A stretch of 64,000 nt of DNA, from assembly GCA_964399165.1 (NCBI GenBank), contig CAYNPO010000008.1, positions 1 to 64,000 on the forward strand. The letters are read 5' to 3'. A program made the translations under genes and the position numbers. Shown here piece after piece: positions 1 to 7,052 of this stretch (position 1 is its first letter; each line of letters starts with the position of its first letter). The notes below the pieces were generated by a model. The model worked only from the letters and a program-made list of their open reading frames with translations. It was not told the origin of the DNA and did no database searches. This stretch comes from UBA6144 sp964399165 (GTDB lineage: Bacteria; Bdellovibrionota; Bacteriovoracia; Bacteriovoracales; Bacteriovoracaceae).

Positions 1-106
1 GGCCCAGGATGACCTCGAGGCCCTGATGGACGACGGAGAGGCCGCCGAAGTCTATCGAGTTTGCATGTACCTCTTCCCCTTAACTCAACTGCAAGAAACG
101 AAATAA
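1..106 (+). CDS. TIGR02147 family regulator, C-terminal fragment
   Basis: The reading frame is open from the window edge and stops with TAA at 104-106. Only 34 codons are visible. They contain the tail motif EVYRVCMYLFPLT, which recurs almost exactly at the end of the complete TIGR02147 gene at 2400-3188. TIGR02147 (DUF4423) proteins carry an N-terminal helix-turn-helix, so this is probably a DNA-binding regulator. It lies 15 bases upstream of the secreted gene at 122, as the other two regulators lie directly upstream of their own secreted partners. The remainder is off the window. Confidence 0.8.
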   Translation, partial: AQDDLEALMDDGEAAEVYRVCMYLFPLTQLQETK

Positions 107-121
107 ACCTTAGGAGAACTT

Positions 122-1117
122 ATGAAACTCGGAATTTTGCTTTTGTCCTTAATCCCTTTACTCGGCTTCGCCGGCGAACGCGGCGGCAACGGCGGGGGCG
201 TGCACGCCTGCCCGGGCAAAGTTGAGCTCTACGACTTCTACGAAGGCCGCAGCCCCCTCATGCACGATTTGCCCGTATGGCAACCCTCACCAGGCCTTAC
301 GAGGGAAGACTACCTCCGCCTTGCCATCGACAAGCTCAAACAGGCTGAGCGCAATCTCGGCGAGTATGCCCAGATAAAGCTCAACGAGCTGTTGGCCATC
401 CCCTACGACCAGCTCGTACTCCCCGTCCGGTTGCCACCCAGCAATGACGCCGACATTTTCATGGTCGAGGAAGGCTGCGAGTACCGCCAGGTCGCCACCT
501 GGAACGAGCGGTTCAATCGGGTGGTGTTCAGCCGGGCGCTTTTCGAGCGCATGTCCCCCATGGATCAGGCAGGCCTCTTTATCCACGAGATCCTCTACAA
601 AGGTAGTCGCGACACCCGTCGCCCCGGAGGTGTGGACGCCGTCCGCAAGGCCGTTGCCACGCTGTTTTCCGATCGCCCATTTGGATTTGAATGGATCACC
701 GGCCCCGATAGCATCTTCGGCTTGGCCGTTTTGATGCCCAGGAACGAAACGGTATGCACACTGATGCTGGAGCTCAACGCGAGCCACCCGCAGCAAAGCG
801 CTATCTCAACGAGGATCGACCAGGTCGTGTCTCAAGGGCCATACCACGCGGGGATCATGTCTTTGGTGGGCCGGACGCTTCCCGCCTCAGTGACGCTTCC
901 TTGCTCACAAGTCCCTGAGGCCCTGGAGAGAGCCTGCTTTTACTTCAGCACCCAATGGACGAGGGCCGTCGGTACGTACTCCTTCCGCATCACGTTGAAT
1001 GGTGAGTCGCTGATGGGGCTGATGCCATCGCGCCAACTCAATGACACCCCGGTAGATGCAAGGGGCATCGTGCGAAGCGGCCGAACGGTTGTGCCCAACA
1101 TCTTGTTCGTGAAATAG
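122..1117 (+). CDS. Secreted GNGG/HExxYK family protein, paralog A
   Basis: A 331-aa protein with a signal peptide (about residues 1-17, ending GFA) followed by GERGGNGGGVHAC. Family landmarks seen in all four paralogs here: GNGG near the new N-terminus, LYDFYEGR or a variant, a mid-protein EGC, and HEILYK with His155-Glu156. HE-x-x-Y resembles a zincin helix whose second histidine is replaced by tyrosine. I do not recognise a characterised family, and no enzymatic function can be asserted. The start is supported by AGGAGA 5 bases upstream. The gene follows a TIGR02147 gene with a 15-base gap, so co-transcription is likely. It is the longest of the four paralogs, with extra sequence near the C-terminus (NILFVK end). 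Confidence 0.85.
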   Translation: MKLGILLLSLIPLLGFAGERGGNGGGVHACPGKVELYDFYEGRSPLMHDLPVWQPSPGLTREDYLRLAIDKLKQAERNLGEYAQIKLNELLAIPYDQLVLPVRLPPSNDADIFMVEEGCEYRQVATWNERFNRVVFSRALFERMSPMDQAGLFIHEILYKGSRDTRRPGGVDAVRKAVATLFSDRPFGFEWITGPDSIFGLAVLMPRNETVCTLMLELNASHPQQSAISTRIDQVVSQGPYHAGIMSLVGRTLPASVTLPCSQVPEALERACFYFSTQWTRAVGTYSFRITLNGESLMGLMPSRQLNDTPVDARGIVRSGRTVVPNILFVK

Positions 1118-1149
1118 CAGCCCCCCGGCAGGGGCCAGAACAAGATGTT
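1097..1149 (+). terminator. Large stem-loop at the 3' end of paralog A
   Basis: A perfect 12-bp inverted repeat: AACATCTTGTTC at 1097-1108 and GAACAAGATGTT at 1138-1149. An inner CCCC/GGGG stem lies in the 29-base loop. The left arm lies inside the last codons of paralog A. A short T-run follows at about 1161-1164. It could end transcription or protect the 3' end. The right arm also encodes a conserved peptide on the minus strand (see the 2207-2341 entry), so its conservation need not be structural. Confidence 0.5.
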
Positions 1150-1230
1150 CACCCCTGCCCTTTTGCGCAGACCTTGTAACAAAACTGATTCATTTACAAT
1201 CAGGAAACGAAAAGAACACAGGAGAAACTT

Positions 1231-2205
1231 ATGAAACTGGGAATCTTGCTTTTGTCTGTAGTCCCTCTTTTTGCCTTCGCCGGCGAACGCGGCGGCAACG
1301 GCGGGGGCGTGCACGCCTGCCCCGAAAAAATTGAACTTTACGACTTCTACGAAGGCCGCCACCCGCTGCTGCATCACATCCGTGTGTGGGAAAGCGACCC
1401 ACGAGTCACAGTGCGCGAGTATTTGGACCGCGCCCTCGCCAACCTCAAGCGCGACGTACCCGTCCTCGGTCGCTATGCCGAGATCAAGGTGAACGAGCTG
1501 TTGGCGCTGCCCCCTGATGAGCTGATTCTGCCAATCTCAATCCCCCGCACCCCGGACGCGGACATCCCCTTCGTCGACGAAGGCTGCGAATACCGCCAAG
1601 TGGCCAACTGGAACGAGCGCTTTGACCGCGTCGTGTTCAGCCGCGGACTCTTCGACCGTCTGGATTCCATGAGTCAGGCAGGACTGTATATCCACGAAGC
1701 ACTCTACAAGATTGCCCGGGACGCCGGACGGGGTGCGAGCTCAGACCAGGTACGCAAGCTTGTGGCCTTGGCTTTCTCGGCCACCCAGATCAGTGCTGCG
1801 AACGTTCAGCGTGACATCTTGCCTGCCGGCACGGTGGCCTTCATCCCACGCTCCGGTCAGTGCCAAGTGGCGGGACAAGTACAAACCAACGCCTTCCCCC
1901 AGAACGGTCTGGCGGGTGAAGTGGCACTCAGTCTGGGCAACGACACATCCTTTGGGCTCTGGGATGCCTCTCGCACAAGCATGCCTTGTGCGGACATCCT
2001 CCAGCACGGGCTGATCGTGGCTTACCGCTACATGTGGCGAACCGCCACCGGATTGGTCAGCATCCAAGTCACGGTTAATGGTCTCCCGGTCTCTTTGAAC
2101 CCCACCCTCGACCGCCGCCCCGTCAGAGACTTGAACGACATGCGAGGGCGCCGGAACGCGGGTTTTCACCGCATCCTGCCCAGCAAATTTCTCCCCCTGG
2201 ACTAG
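1231..2205 (+). CDS. Secreted GNGG/HExxYK family protein, paralog B
   Basis: A 324-aa exported protein starting MKLGILLLS like paralog A, of which it looks like a tandem duplicate. Signal peptide about 1-17, then GERGGNGGGVHAC. It shares LYDFYEGR, PFVDEGCEYR and HEALYK, with the histidine at residue 155, the same position as in A and C. The start has AGGAGA 6 bases upstream. It has no TIGR02147 gene of its own. The 113-base gap after paralog A holds only the stem-loop and a weakly supported promoter region, so it may share A's transcript. The function is unknown; an extracytoplasmic, possibly zincin-derived fold is inferred from the HExxY motif. Confidence 0.85.
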   Translation: MKLGILLLSVVPLFAFAGERGGNGGGVHACPEKIELYDFYEGRHPLLHHIRVWESDPRVTVREYLDRALANLKRDVPVLGRYAEIKVNELLALPPDELILPISIPRTPDADIPFVDEGCEYRQVANWNERFDRVVFSRGLFDRLDSMSQAGLYIHEALYKIARDAGRGASSDQVRKLVALAFSATQISAANVQRDILPAGTVAFIPRSGQCQVAGQVQTNAFPQNGLAGEVALSLGNDTSFGLWDASRTSMPCADILQHGLIVAYRYMWRTATGLVSIQVTVNGLPVSLNPTLDRRPVRDLNDMRGRRNAGFHRILPSKFLPLD

Positions 2206-2206
2206 G

Positions 2207-2341
2207 TCAGAACAAGAAGTTCACGTCCTGTTCTTTCCCCACCGGCCCCGGGAGCGTCGGCAAAGCGGCGCTCCCCAACCGGTTCACTTCCAGGCCCCCC
2301 AGGGCATAGCCGCAAAGTGCCCGTTTCCCCACCGGCACCAT
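2207..2341 (-). CDS. Small antisense-facing gene, 44 aa, tail-to-tail with paralog B
   Basis: An ATG at 2341-2339 opens a 44-codon frame ending with TGA at 2209-2207, one base from the stop of paralog B. A perfect TATAAT (2345-2340) overlaps the ATG, so a leaderless message, possibly from the GTG at codon 4, is plausible. The segment GGLEVNRLGSA is repeated in a degenerate copy at 4079-4231. Across that block the two DNA copies differ almost only at synonymous positions of this minus-strand frame (Leu CTG/TTG, Arg CGG/CGC, Leu TTG/CTG, Ala GCC/GCG). That pattern argues for real coding. Family and function are unknown. Confidence 0.5.
   Translation of the reverse strand: MVPVGKRALCGYALGGLEVNRLGSAALPTLPGPVGKEQDVNFLF
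2209..2237 (+). terminator. Hairpin after paralog B
   Basis: AGAACAAGA (2209-2217) pairs with TCCTGTTCT (2226-2234) with one A-C mismatch, followed by TT and a C-run. It is positionally equivalent to the 3' stem-loops of paralogs A and C and may terminate paralog B. It overlaps the last codons of the minus-strand small gene. Confidence 0.35.
2268..2306. repeat. 39-bp dispersed repeat, copy 1 (partner 4176-4214)
   Basis: It begins GCGCTCCCCA and contains CGGTTCACTTCCA. By eye 33 of 39 positions match the segment at 4176-4214, in the same place relative to the upstream secreted gene. On the minus strand it encodes GGLEVNRLGSA, which explains the conservation better than a regulatory site does. 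Confidence 0.7.
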
Positions 2342-2384
2342 TATAGTTCTTACACGCTTTCCCCTCTTAACGCCTATTTTGCCC

Positions 2385-2390
2385 TATACT
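2385..2390 (+). promoter_or_regulatory. -10-like TATACT, leaderless start of TIGR02147 gene
   Basis: TATACT (5 of 6 to TATAAT) ends 9 bases before the ATG at 2400, and no Shine-Dalgarno sequence precedes that ATG. A transcript would begin within a few bases of the start codon. No convincing -35 is visible. Confidence 0.45.
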
Positions 2391-2399
2391 CCGCCCCTC

Positions 2400-3188
2400 A
2401 TGAACGAGCAGTCCCGCGTCCAAAACCTGTTGCAGCGGCGGTTCCAGGAGATCAAATCCCGGAACCCCAACTTTTCCGTGCGCGCCCTGGCGTCCAAGCT
2501 CGGCATGCAACCCTCCGCCACTAACGAAATCCTCAAAGGCCAGCGCCGCATCTCCCGGCAGATCGCCGAGAAGATCGTGGACCGGCTGCAACTGGACGCC
2601 TCCGAGCGCGCGGCCGTCCTCAGAGGTTTCCCGTTCAAGTTCAAGTCCGCCCCCGTGGAAGAGGGCCCCGACGCTCAGATCCGCAAACTCCACGCCGACG
2701 AGCTCGCCCTGATCGGCGAATGGCTCCACTTCGGCATCCTCTCCCTCATCAAGACCAAGGGCTTCAAGTCCAGCGCCGGCTGGATGGCCCAGCGCCTTGG
2801 CGTGGACGCCGCCGACGTGCGCACAGCACTCCTGCGCCTGGAGCACTTGAAACTCATCGAGATCGCCCCCAACGGCCGCATCTCCCGCACCGCCCACCCC
2901 ATCCGCACCTCCGAGGACGTGCGGGACCTGGGCTTGCAGCGCATGCACGCCGGCGACATGGAGCTTGCGCGCAGGAAGCTCACGGACGTTCCGGTGGACC
3001 AGCGGGACTTCACCAACTACACCTTCACCGGCAACCCGGAACAAATGAAGCGCGCCAAGGAAGTCCTGCGCCAGGCCCAGGACGACCTGGAGGCCATCAT
3101 GCAGGACGGGGGTGAGGGTAGCGAGGTTTACCGCGTGTGTATGTACCTCTTCCCCCTGACCACGCCCCAGTCCCGGGAGAACCCATGA
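2400..3188 (+). CDS. TIGR02147 family helix-turn-helix regulator
   Basis: A 262-aa soluble protein. The N-terminal 70 residues look like a helix-turn-helix (SVRALASKLGMQPSATNEIL, then GQRRIS). The middle contains EWLHFGILSLIKTKGF, with a second winged-helix-like stretch, and the end is EVYRVCMYLFPLT; all are hallmarks of TIGR02147/DUF4423. It likely binds DNA and senses an unknown signal. The ATG at 2400 is preferred over an upstream TTG because of the TATACT just upstream and because the resulting length equals the paralog at 4972-5760. Its TGA overlaps the next ATG as ATGA, so translation of the secreted gene is coupled to it. Confidence 0.85.
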   Translation: MNEQSRVQNLLQRRFQEIKSRNPNFSVRALASKLGMQPSATNEILKGQRRISRQIAEKIVDRLQLDASERAAVLRGFPFKFKSAPVEEGPDAQIRKLHADELALIGEWLHFGILSLIKTKGFKSSAGWMAQRLGVDAADVRTALLRLEHLKLIEIAPNGRISRTAHPIRTSEDVRDLGLQRMHAGDMELARRKLTDVPVDQRDFTNYTFTGNPEQMKRAKEVLRQAQDDLEAIMQDGGEGSEVYRVCMYLFPLTTPQSRENP

Positions 3189-4114
3189 AAACCGCGCTGC
3201 TGCTGTTGGCACTGGTCTCTCTCCCGAGCTTCGCCGGTGATCGCGGAGGTAACGGCGGCGGCGTGCAGGTCTGCCCCGGGAGCGTGGAGCTCTACGACTT
3301 CTACGAAGGCCGCCATCCCTTGCTAGGGCACCTTAGCTACGCCCCCCTGGACCCGGCCCTCACCGTGCAAGACTACTTGGACCGGGCCCTCGCCCTCTTG
3401 GCCGAGGCCTACCTCGATCTAGGGAGATACGCCCAAATCAAGTTGCGCGAGATCCAGGCCATTCCCTACGATCAACTGGTGCTCCCCATTTCCATCCCCC
3501 GAACCCTGGACGCCGACATCCCCTTCGTGGACGAGGGCTGCGAATACGCTCTAGCGGCGAACTGGGAAGGCCGCCACGACCGCCTCTTCATCAGCAAGGC
3601 CCTCTACGAGCGCATGGACCCCCGCAACCAAGCGGGCCTCCTCATTCACGAAGTGCTGTACAAGATCGCCCGGGACACCGCTGGGACCCAAGACCCTTCC
3701 CGGGTCCGCCGAGTGGTGGCCCAGCTCTTCGCGGGCGTGCGCCCTCACCCCACGGTCCTTACCAACGCCATCCTCCCCCAGGGAGCCGTGGTGTTCCTGC
3801 CCCGGGAGGGCGTATGCCACGTGCGCGTGGACGTGCAGAAGGCCAACCTCGGGACCCAAGTCACTTCGCTCCAAGTGATGCCCGGGAACATGCTGTCCCT
3901 CAGTCAGGACTTCGCCCTGGAAGCAGACATCCCCTGCGCCGACATCCTGGACAATGGCCTCTCGTTTTTCATCCGAGTACAGGGCCCAACCCCGTTCTTG
4001 CGCCTGCGCGGCACCGTCAACGGCCGGCCCTTCCGGGACACCGACTTGCTCCCCGCGCAGGAACGGACCCTGCGGATTCTAGCCCTGCAAAGCCAGTTCC
4101 TCCCCCTGGAGTGA
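3185..4114 (+). CDS. Secreted GNGG/HExxYK family protein, paralog C
   Basis: A 309-aa exported protein: signal peptide ending SFAG, then DRGGNGGGVQVC, LYDFYEGR, PFVDEGCEY and HEVLYK with His155, exactly the position in A and B. The start codon overlaps the stop of the TIGR02147 gene (ATGA at 3185-3188), so the two proteins are made from one message. The C-terminus SQFLPLE matches B (SKFLPLD). Unknown function. The coupling says that the regulator and the exported protein act in one process, for example as a sensor of the secreted product or as its dedicated controller. Confidence 0.88.
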   Translation: MKTALLLLALVSLPSFAGDRGGNGGGVQVCPGSVELYDFYEGRHPLLGHLSYAPLDPALTVQDYLDRALALLAEAYLDLGRYAQIKLREIQAIPYDQLVLPISIPRTLDADIPFVDEGCEYALAANWEGRHDRLFISKALYERMDPRNQAGLLIHEVLYKIARDTAGTQDPSRVRRVVAQLFAGVRPHPTVLTNAILPQGAVVFLPREGVCHVRVDVQKANLGTQVTSLQVMPGNMLSLSQDFALEADIPCADILDNGLSFFIRVQGPTPFLRLRGTVNGRPFRDTDLLPAQERTLRILALQSQFLPLE

Positions 4115-4135
4115 CCAGAGCAGGAAATTCACTCC
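4108..4135 (+). terminator. Hairpin at the end of paralog C
   Basis: GGAGTGA (4108-4114, including the stop codon) pairs perfectly with TCACTCC (4129-4135) around a 14-base loop. No T-run follows. It is placed like the 3' hairpins of paralogs A and B. Confidence 0.35.
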
Positions 4136-4175
4136 CGCGCCCTTTCCACCCAGGCTGTTGAAGGTGAAGAGCCCC

Positions 4176-4214
4176 GCGCTCCCCAGGCGGTTCACTTCCA
4201 AGCCCCCACAGGCA
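4176..4214. repeat. 39-bp dispersed repeat, copy 2 (partner 2268-2306)
   Basis: Second copy of the GCGCTCCCCA...CGGTTCACTTCCA element, 33 of 39 identical to copy 1. It lies between the convergent paralogs C and D. Confidence 0.7.
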
Positions 4215-4255
4215 GTGCCTCAAAACGCGCGCGTCAAAAAGAAGCTAGGCTAGCC

Positions 4256-4975
4256 TCAGGGTGCGGCCGGCACCGGCAGGTAACGCTCCAGCTGGACCCG
4301 GCGGTAGAGCGCCTCAAGGGCCGCGCGATCCTGGGCCGGCCACTGGGGACCGGATAGGACCCCATTGAACTCGCGCACGCCCACGGAATCCGCGTCCGGC
4401 ACGCCCACGAAGTCCTTGTAGATCGCCTCGTGCATGACGAACGACGCCAGGGACACGCTGTCGAGCTGCAGAAGCAGGCCTTTGTCGACGATGAAGAGCC
4501 TACGGAAGCGGTTATACCGGCCCTCGGTGGAGGGGAACTGTACCGCCAACTGCTCCACCCGGCAGCCCCTGGGATAGGTCAGGTGGAGAGAGTCTGGAAC
4601 GTCCACAAGGACGTCAGTGGTGAAAACGGTGTTGGCCGTGAAGGTGAAGCGCGCCTCGCGCACTTTGTCCTGGGGATTTTCAATCGCCGCCATCAAGGCG
4701 TCGATGTCGGCCATCAGGACCTGGGCGCGCTCGCGATAGATCCGGCCTTGCTCGGGAGAGAAGGCCTCCACGCGCTGGATGGCGCGCTCCACCAGTTCCC
4801 GATATGGGGTCTCGGCTTTGCCCAAGTCATAGGCATCAGGAGTTCCATGCACCTCGAAAACGTCCAGCATGACCGGGCGCCTGTTTTCACACAGCACCAC
4901 GTCCCCGCCATTGCCCTTTTCGTTGGCCAGGGTCTGGAAGGAGACGAGCAACAGGGGGAGCAGTAGGGCCTTCAT
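4256..4975 (-). CDS. Secreted GNGG/HExxYK family protein, paralog D (divergent)
   Basis: A 239-aa exported protein: signal peptide ending TLAN, then EKGNGGDVVLCE, MLDVFE in place of LYDFYE, YPRGC in place of VDEGC, and HEAIYK at residues 182-187. It is shorter and clearly more diverged than A-C, with no long C-terminal domain. The ATG at 4975 overlaps the TGA of the upstream TIGR02147 gene (ATGA), repeating the arrangement at 3185. The function is unknown. It is a second independent case of the regulator/secreted-protein cassette and faces paralog C tail to tail. Confidence 0.85.
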   Translation of the reverse strand: MKALLLPLLLVSFQTLANEKGNGGDVVLCENRRPVMLDVFEVHGTPDAYDLGKAETPYRELVERAIQRVEAFSPEQGRIYRERAQVLMADIDALMAAIENPQDKVREARFTFTANTVFTTDVLVDVPDSLHLTYPRGCRVEQLAVQFPSTEGRYNRFRRLFIVDKGLLLQLDSVSLASFVMHEAIYKDFVGVPDADSVGVREFNGVLSGPQWPAQDRAALEALYRRVQLERYLPVPAAP

Positions 4976-5760
4976 GGGGACTCCAGCGTTTTGGTCATGG
5001 GATAGAGCTGCACGGACATGCAGAAGACTTCGTCGGTCTCGCCGTCCTTGAGCAGCGAGGCCATCTTCTGGCGGAACTCACGGATGATTTTCTTCGCTTC
5101 GGGCAATTTGGAGGAATTGGCGGGTACGATCAGAGACGAGAAATCACGTTGGAGGGTATCGAGCTCGTCCAACTTACGGCGGGCCAACTCAAGCTCCTCG
5201 GCGTGGGCCTCCTTGAGAGCCGTGGAAGGGATATCCTCGCTCGTGCGCAGGGGCGCGCCCTTGGTCAGGGAGTACATCCCGTCGACAAGATCCACTAGTC
5301 CGGCCGACACGAGGTTGAACATGACCTCGTCGACGCGTTCTTGGGCGATACCCAGCCGGGCGGCGATGTGGGAGTGGTCCGAGCTGAAACCCTTGGTCTC
5401 GATGAGAGAGATGACCACGTAGTGCTCCCACTCGGCGATGACGGCGTGGTAGGAGGAGTCGATCACGTAGCGCTCGAAGTACTCTTCCTTGATCTTGATC
5501 TTGTCCAGGGCAGTGGTGCGGTTTCCCACGCTCTCCACGAACAGTGAGGTTTCCAAAGGAGGTAGGCGCAGCTTGGCCGCCACTTGGGGGGCGAACTTGG
5601 CGGGCAGGTCGCGCTTCCCAGAGAGGGCCATGGACAAAGTGGCCGGGTTGACGCCCAGGTCACGGGCGAAGGCGCGCAGGGAGTACTGCGGGTTCTTGCG
5701 CACGCTGGCTTCGAAGGCCTCGCGGAGTTTGTCGAGATAGAAGGTCCGTACTTCTTGCAT
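4972..5760 (-). CDS. TIGR02147 family helix-turn-helix regulator
   Basis: A 262-aa protein. The N-terminal helix-turn-helix region includes SLRAFARDLGVNPATLSMAL and SGKRDLP; the core has EWEHYVVISLIETKGF and the tail EVFCMSVQLYPMT, as in TIGR02147/DUF4423. The frame is open to 5901. The ATG at 5760 is preferred because TTAAAT (5772-5767) lies 6 bases upstream and the length then equals the regulator at 2400. An ATG two codons earlier (5766) is the alternative. It is translationally coupled to the secreted paralog D. Confidence 0.82.
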   Translation of the reverse strand: MQEVRTFYLDKLREAFEASVRKNPQYSLRAFARDLGVNPATLSMALSGKRDLPAKFAPQVAAKLRLPPLETSLFVESVGNRTTALDKIKIKEEYFERYVIDSSYHAVIAEWEHYVVISLIETKGFSSDHSHIAARLGIAQERVDEVMFNLVSAGLVDLVDGMYSLTKGAPLRTSEDIPSTALKEAHAEELELARRKLDELDTLQRDFSSLIVPANSSKLPEAKKIIREFRQKMASLLKDGETDEVFCMSVQLYPMTKTLESP

Positions 5761-5766
5761 GGCCAT

Positions 5767-5772
5767 ATTTAA
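5767..5772 (-). promoter_or_regulatory. -10-like TTAAAT, leaderless start
   Basis: On the minus strand TTAAAT is followed by 6 bases and then ATG (5760). The 236 bases from 5773 to 6008 otherwise hold no gene. They include T-rich stretches but no firm -35/-10 pair for the rightward gene at 6009. Confidence 0.35.
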
Positions 5773-6008
5773 CCATGGAATAGGAATCCGTTGGGGTGGG
5801 CCTCTCGTAATCAGTGTTACTTGCCCGCGTACCAGGGACTTTTTACACGGTCCCTCTTCCATTTTTTGCGTAGGGCCTGCCGGGGTGCTGACTTTTTCCA
5901 CATTACGCGTGGGAGTAGCACTTTATCCAGCCAGGGGTCTCATGGCCGGCGGGCAAGCTGTGTTACCACTTGCCAACATGACCACTCCCCCTAACCTTGT
6001 GAGGATTT

Positions 6009-6563
6009 ATGAGAACTTTGATCGCGGCCTTTCTGATCGCCCTGAGCGCTCCCAGCTTCGCCCAAGAGACCTTGGATGTGGAAGGGCTTGAACCTGCCAG
6101 CTTGAACCTCCTCCACGAGGTGCGTAGCACGGACGTCAACTCCCTGCTGAGGAATGGCCTGGTGCTGTCCTTCACCGTGACCACCCTCAGCGGTCTGGAA
6201 GTCCCCGCCCAAGCGGAGCTCTCTCACTACCAAGGCAGCTACTCCCAGGGCCGCCGCAGTGGATTTGCTTTCTCGCGCCGTCGCGCCAACCAGGACGTCC
6301 GCTTGCACTTGTCCAAGAACTCAGTGATCTATGTCACCGAGGCCGAGACTTACCAGTCGAATGGTACGCGCCATCCCGCTTTCAATAGTTTCAGCTCCGG
6401 TGAGACACGCCGATCATGCCAGCTGATCGTGGAAAGCGACTGGGCCCCCCGGTGCGATCACCAGCGGACCACCTACACCCTGAGTGAGCTTAGGGCCGAT
6501 GCCGCAGCCAAGGGGTTGCGGGTCAGACTCCTGATCCCGGCCGCCAGCGTCCTGCGGCTCTGA
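6009..6563 (+). CDS. Secreted protein of unknown function, 184 aa
   Basis: The signal peptide ends PSFAQ (about residues 1-18). The mature protein is rich in Ser/Thr/Arg with two late cysteines (RRSCQL and APRCDHQ) that could form a disulfide. The start is preceded by GAGGATTT. I do not recognise the family. It stands alone between the TIGR02147 cassette and the convergent yaiI gene, 6 bases from the latter's stop. Confidence 0.75.
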   Translation: MRTLIAAFLIALSAPSFAQETLDVEGLEPASLNLLHEVRSTDVNSLLRNGLVLSFTVTTLSGLEVPAQAELSHYQGSYSQGRRSGFAFSRRRANQDVRLHLSKNSVIYVTEAETYQSNGTRHPAFNSFSSGETRRSCQLIVESDWAPRCDHQRTTYTLSELRADAAAKGLRVRLLIPAASVLRL

Positions 6564-6569
6564 TCTTAG

Positions 6570-7016
6570 CTAGCGGCGCTTGAGCCGCTGAATCACGCGC
6601 TCGAGCCCTGACAAAAATTCCGATCGATCCCGCGGGGACATGGGCGGTGGCCCCCCGCGGGCCTCCCCCATCTCCCGCAGCCCCTTCATGATCTCGCGGG
6701 TGGCGATGGCGTCCCCGATATTGTCCTCGGTCCATTCTTCCCCACGCGGAGAGATAGCCGCGGCCTGGACCTTGAGGCAACGGTCTGCCAGCGGGATGTC
6801 GGCAGTGATGCAGATGTCACCGGGTTGGATGTGCTCGGCGATCCAGTTATCCGCCGCATCCGGATCACCCGAAACCACTTCCATCCGGAAAAGCGCGTGT
6901 AAAGGTATGTGCATGCGCTTGTTGGCCACCACGACGACCTTGAATTGGTGGCGCCCCGCCACCCGGTAGGTCTCTTCCTTCACCGGGCAACCGTCCGCGT
7001 CGATATAAATTTCCAT
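6570..7016 (-). CDS. yaiI: UPF0178 / DUF188 family protein (YaiI/YqxD)
   Basis: A 148-aa protein with the family signatures YIDADGCPV at the N-terminus, VVVANK, the DICITADIPLA block and a basic C-terminus (RVIQRLKRR). The family has a PIN-like fold with conserved acidic residues, and its substrate is not established. Length is typical. No Shine-Dalgarno is seen; TAGGCT (7028-7023) ends 6 bases before the ATG. Only 36 bases separate this ATG from the divergent start at 7053. Confidence 0.92.
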   Translation of the reverse strand: MEIYIDADGCPVKEETYRVAGRHQFKVVVVANKRMHIPLHALFRMEVVSGDPDAADNWIAEHIQPGDICITADIPLADRCLKVQAAAISPRGEEWTEDNIGDAIATREIMKGLREMGEARGGPPPMSPRDRSEFLSGLERVIQRLKRR

Positions 7017-7022
7017 GCCCCT

Positions 7023-7046
7023 AGCCTAGCCCCTTCCTGCTACACT
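7023..7046. promoter_or_regulatory. Overlapping divergent leaderless promoters
   Basis: The 36 bases between the two ATGs (7017-7052) contain TAGGCT on the minus strand (7028-7023) and TACACT on the plus strand (7041-7046). Each ends 6 bases before its start codon. The -35 region of each would fall on the -10 of the other. Confidence 0.45.
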
Positions 7047-7052
7047 GTCCCC

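Larger units (their letters stand above)
4079..4231 (-). pseudogene. Degenerate copy of the 44-aa antisense gene
   Basis: The minus-strand frame from 4231 to the TAG at 4081-4079 reads R-A-F-stop-G-T-A-C-GGLEVNRLGSAGL and later GVNFLLW, parallel to the gene at 2207-2341. An in-frame TGA at 4222-4220 sits where copy 1 has a TGC cysteine codon, and no ATG precedes it. It lies just downstream of paralog D on the same strand and overlaps the last 36 bases of paralog C. Read as a decayed duplicate. Confidence 0.4.

Noticed and set aside
940..1377. 145-codon minus-strand frame spanning the end of paralog A and start of paralog B
   Set aside because: Most of it is antisense to coding sequence; only the short GVNILFW segment has support, as a relic of the micro-gene family.
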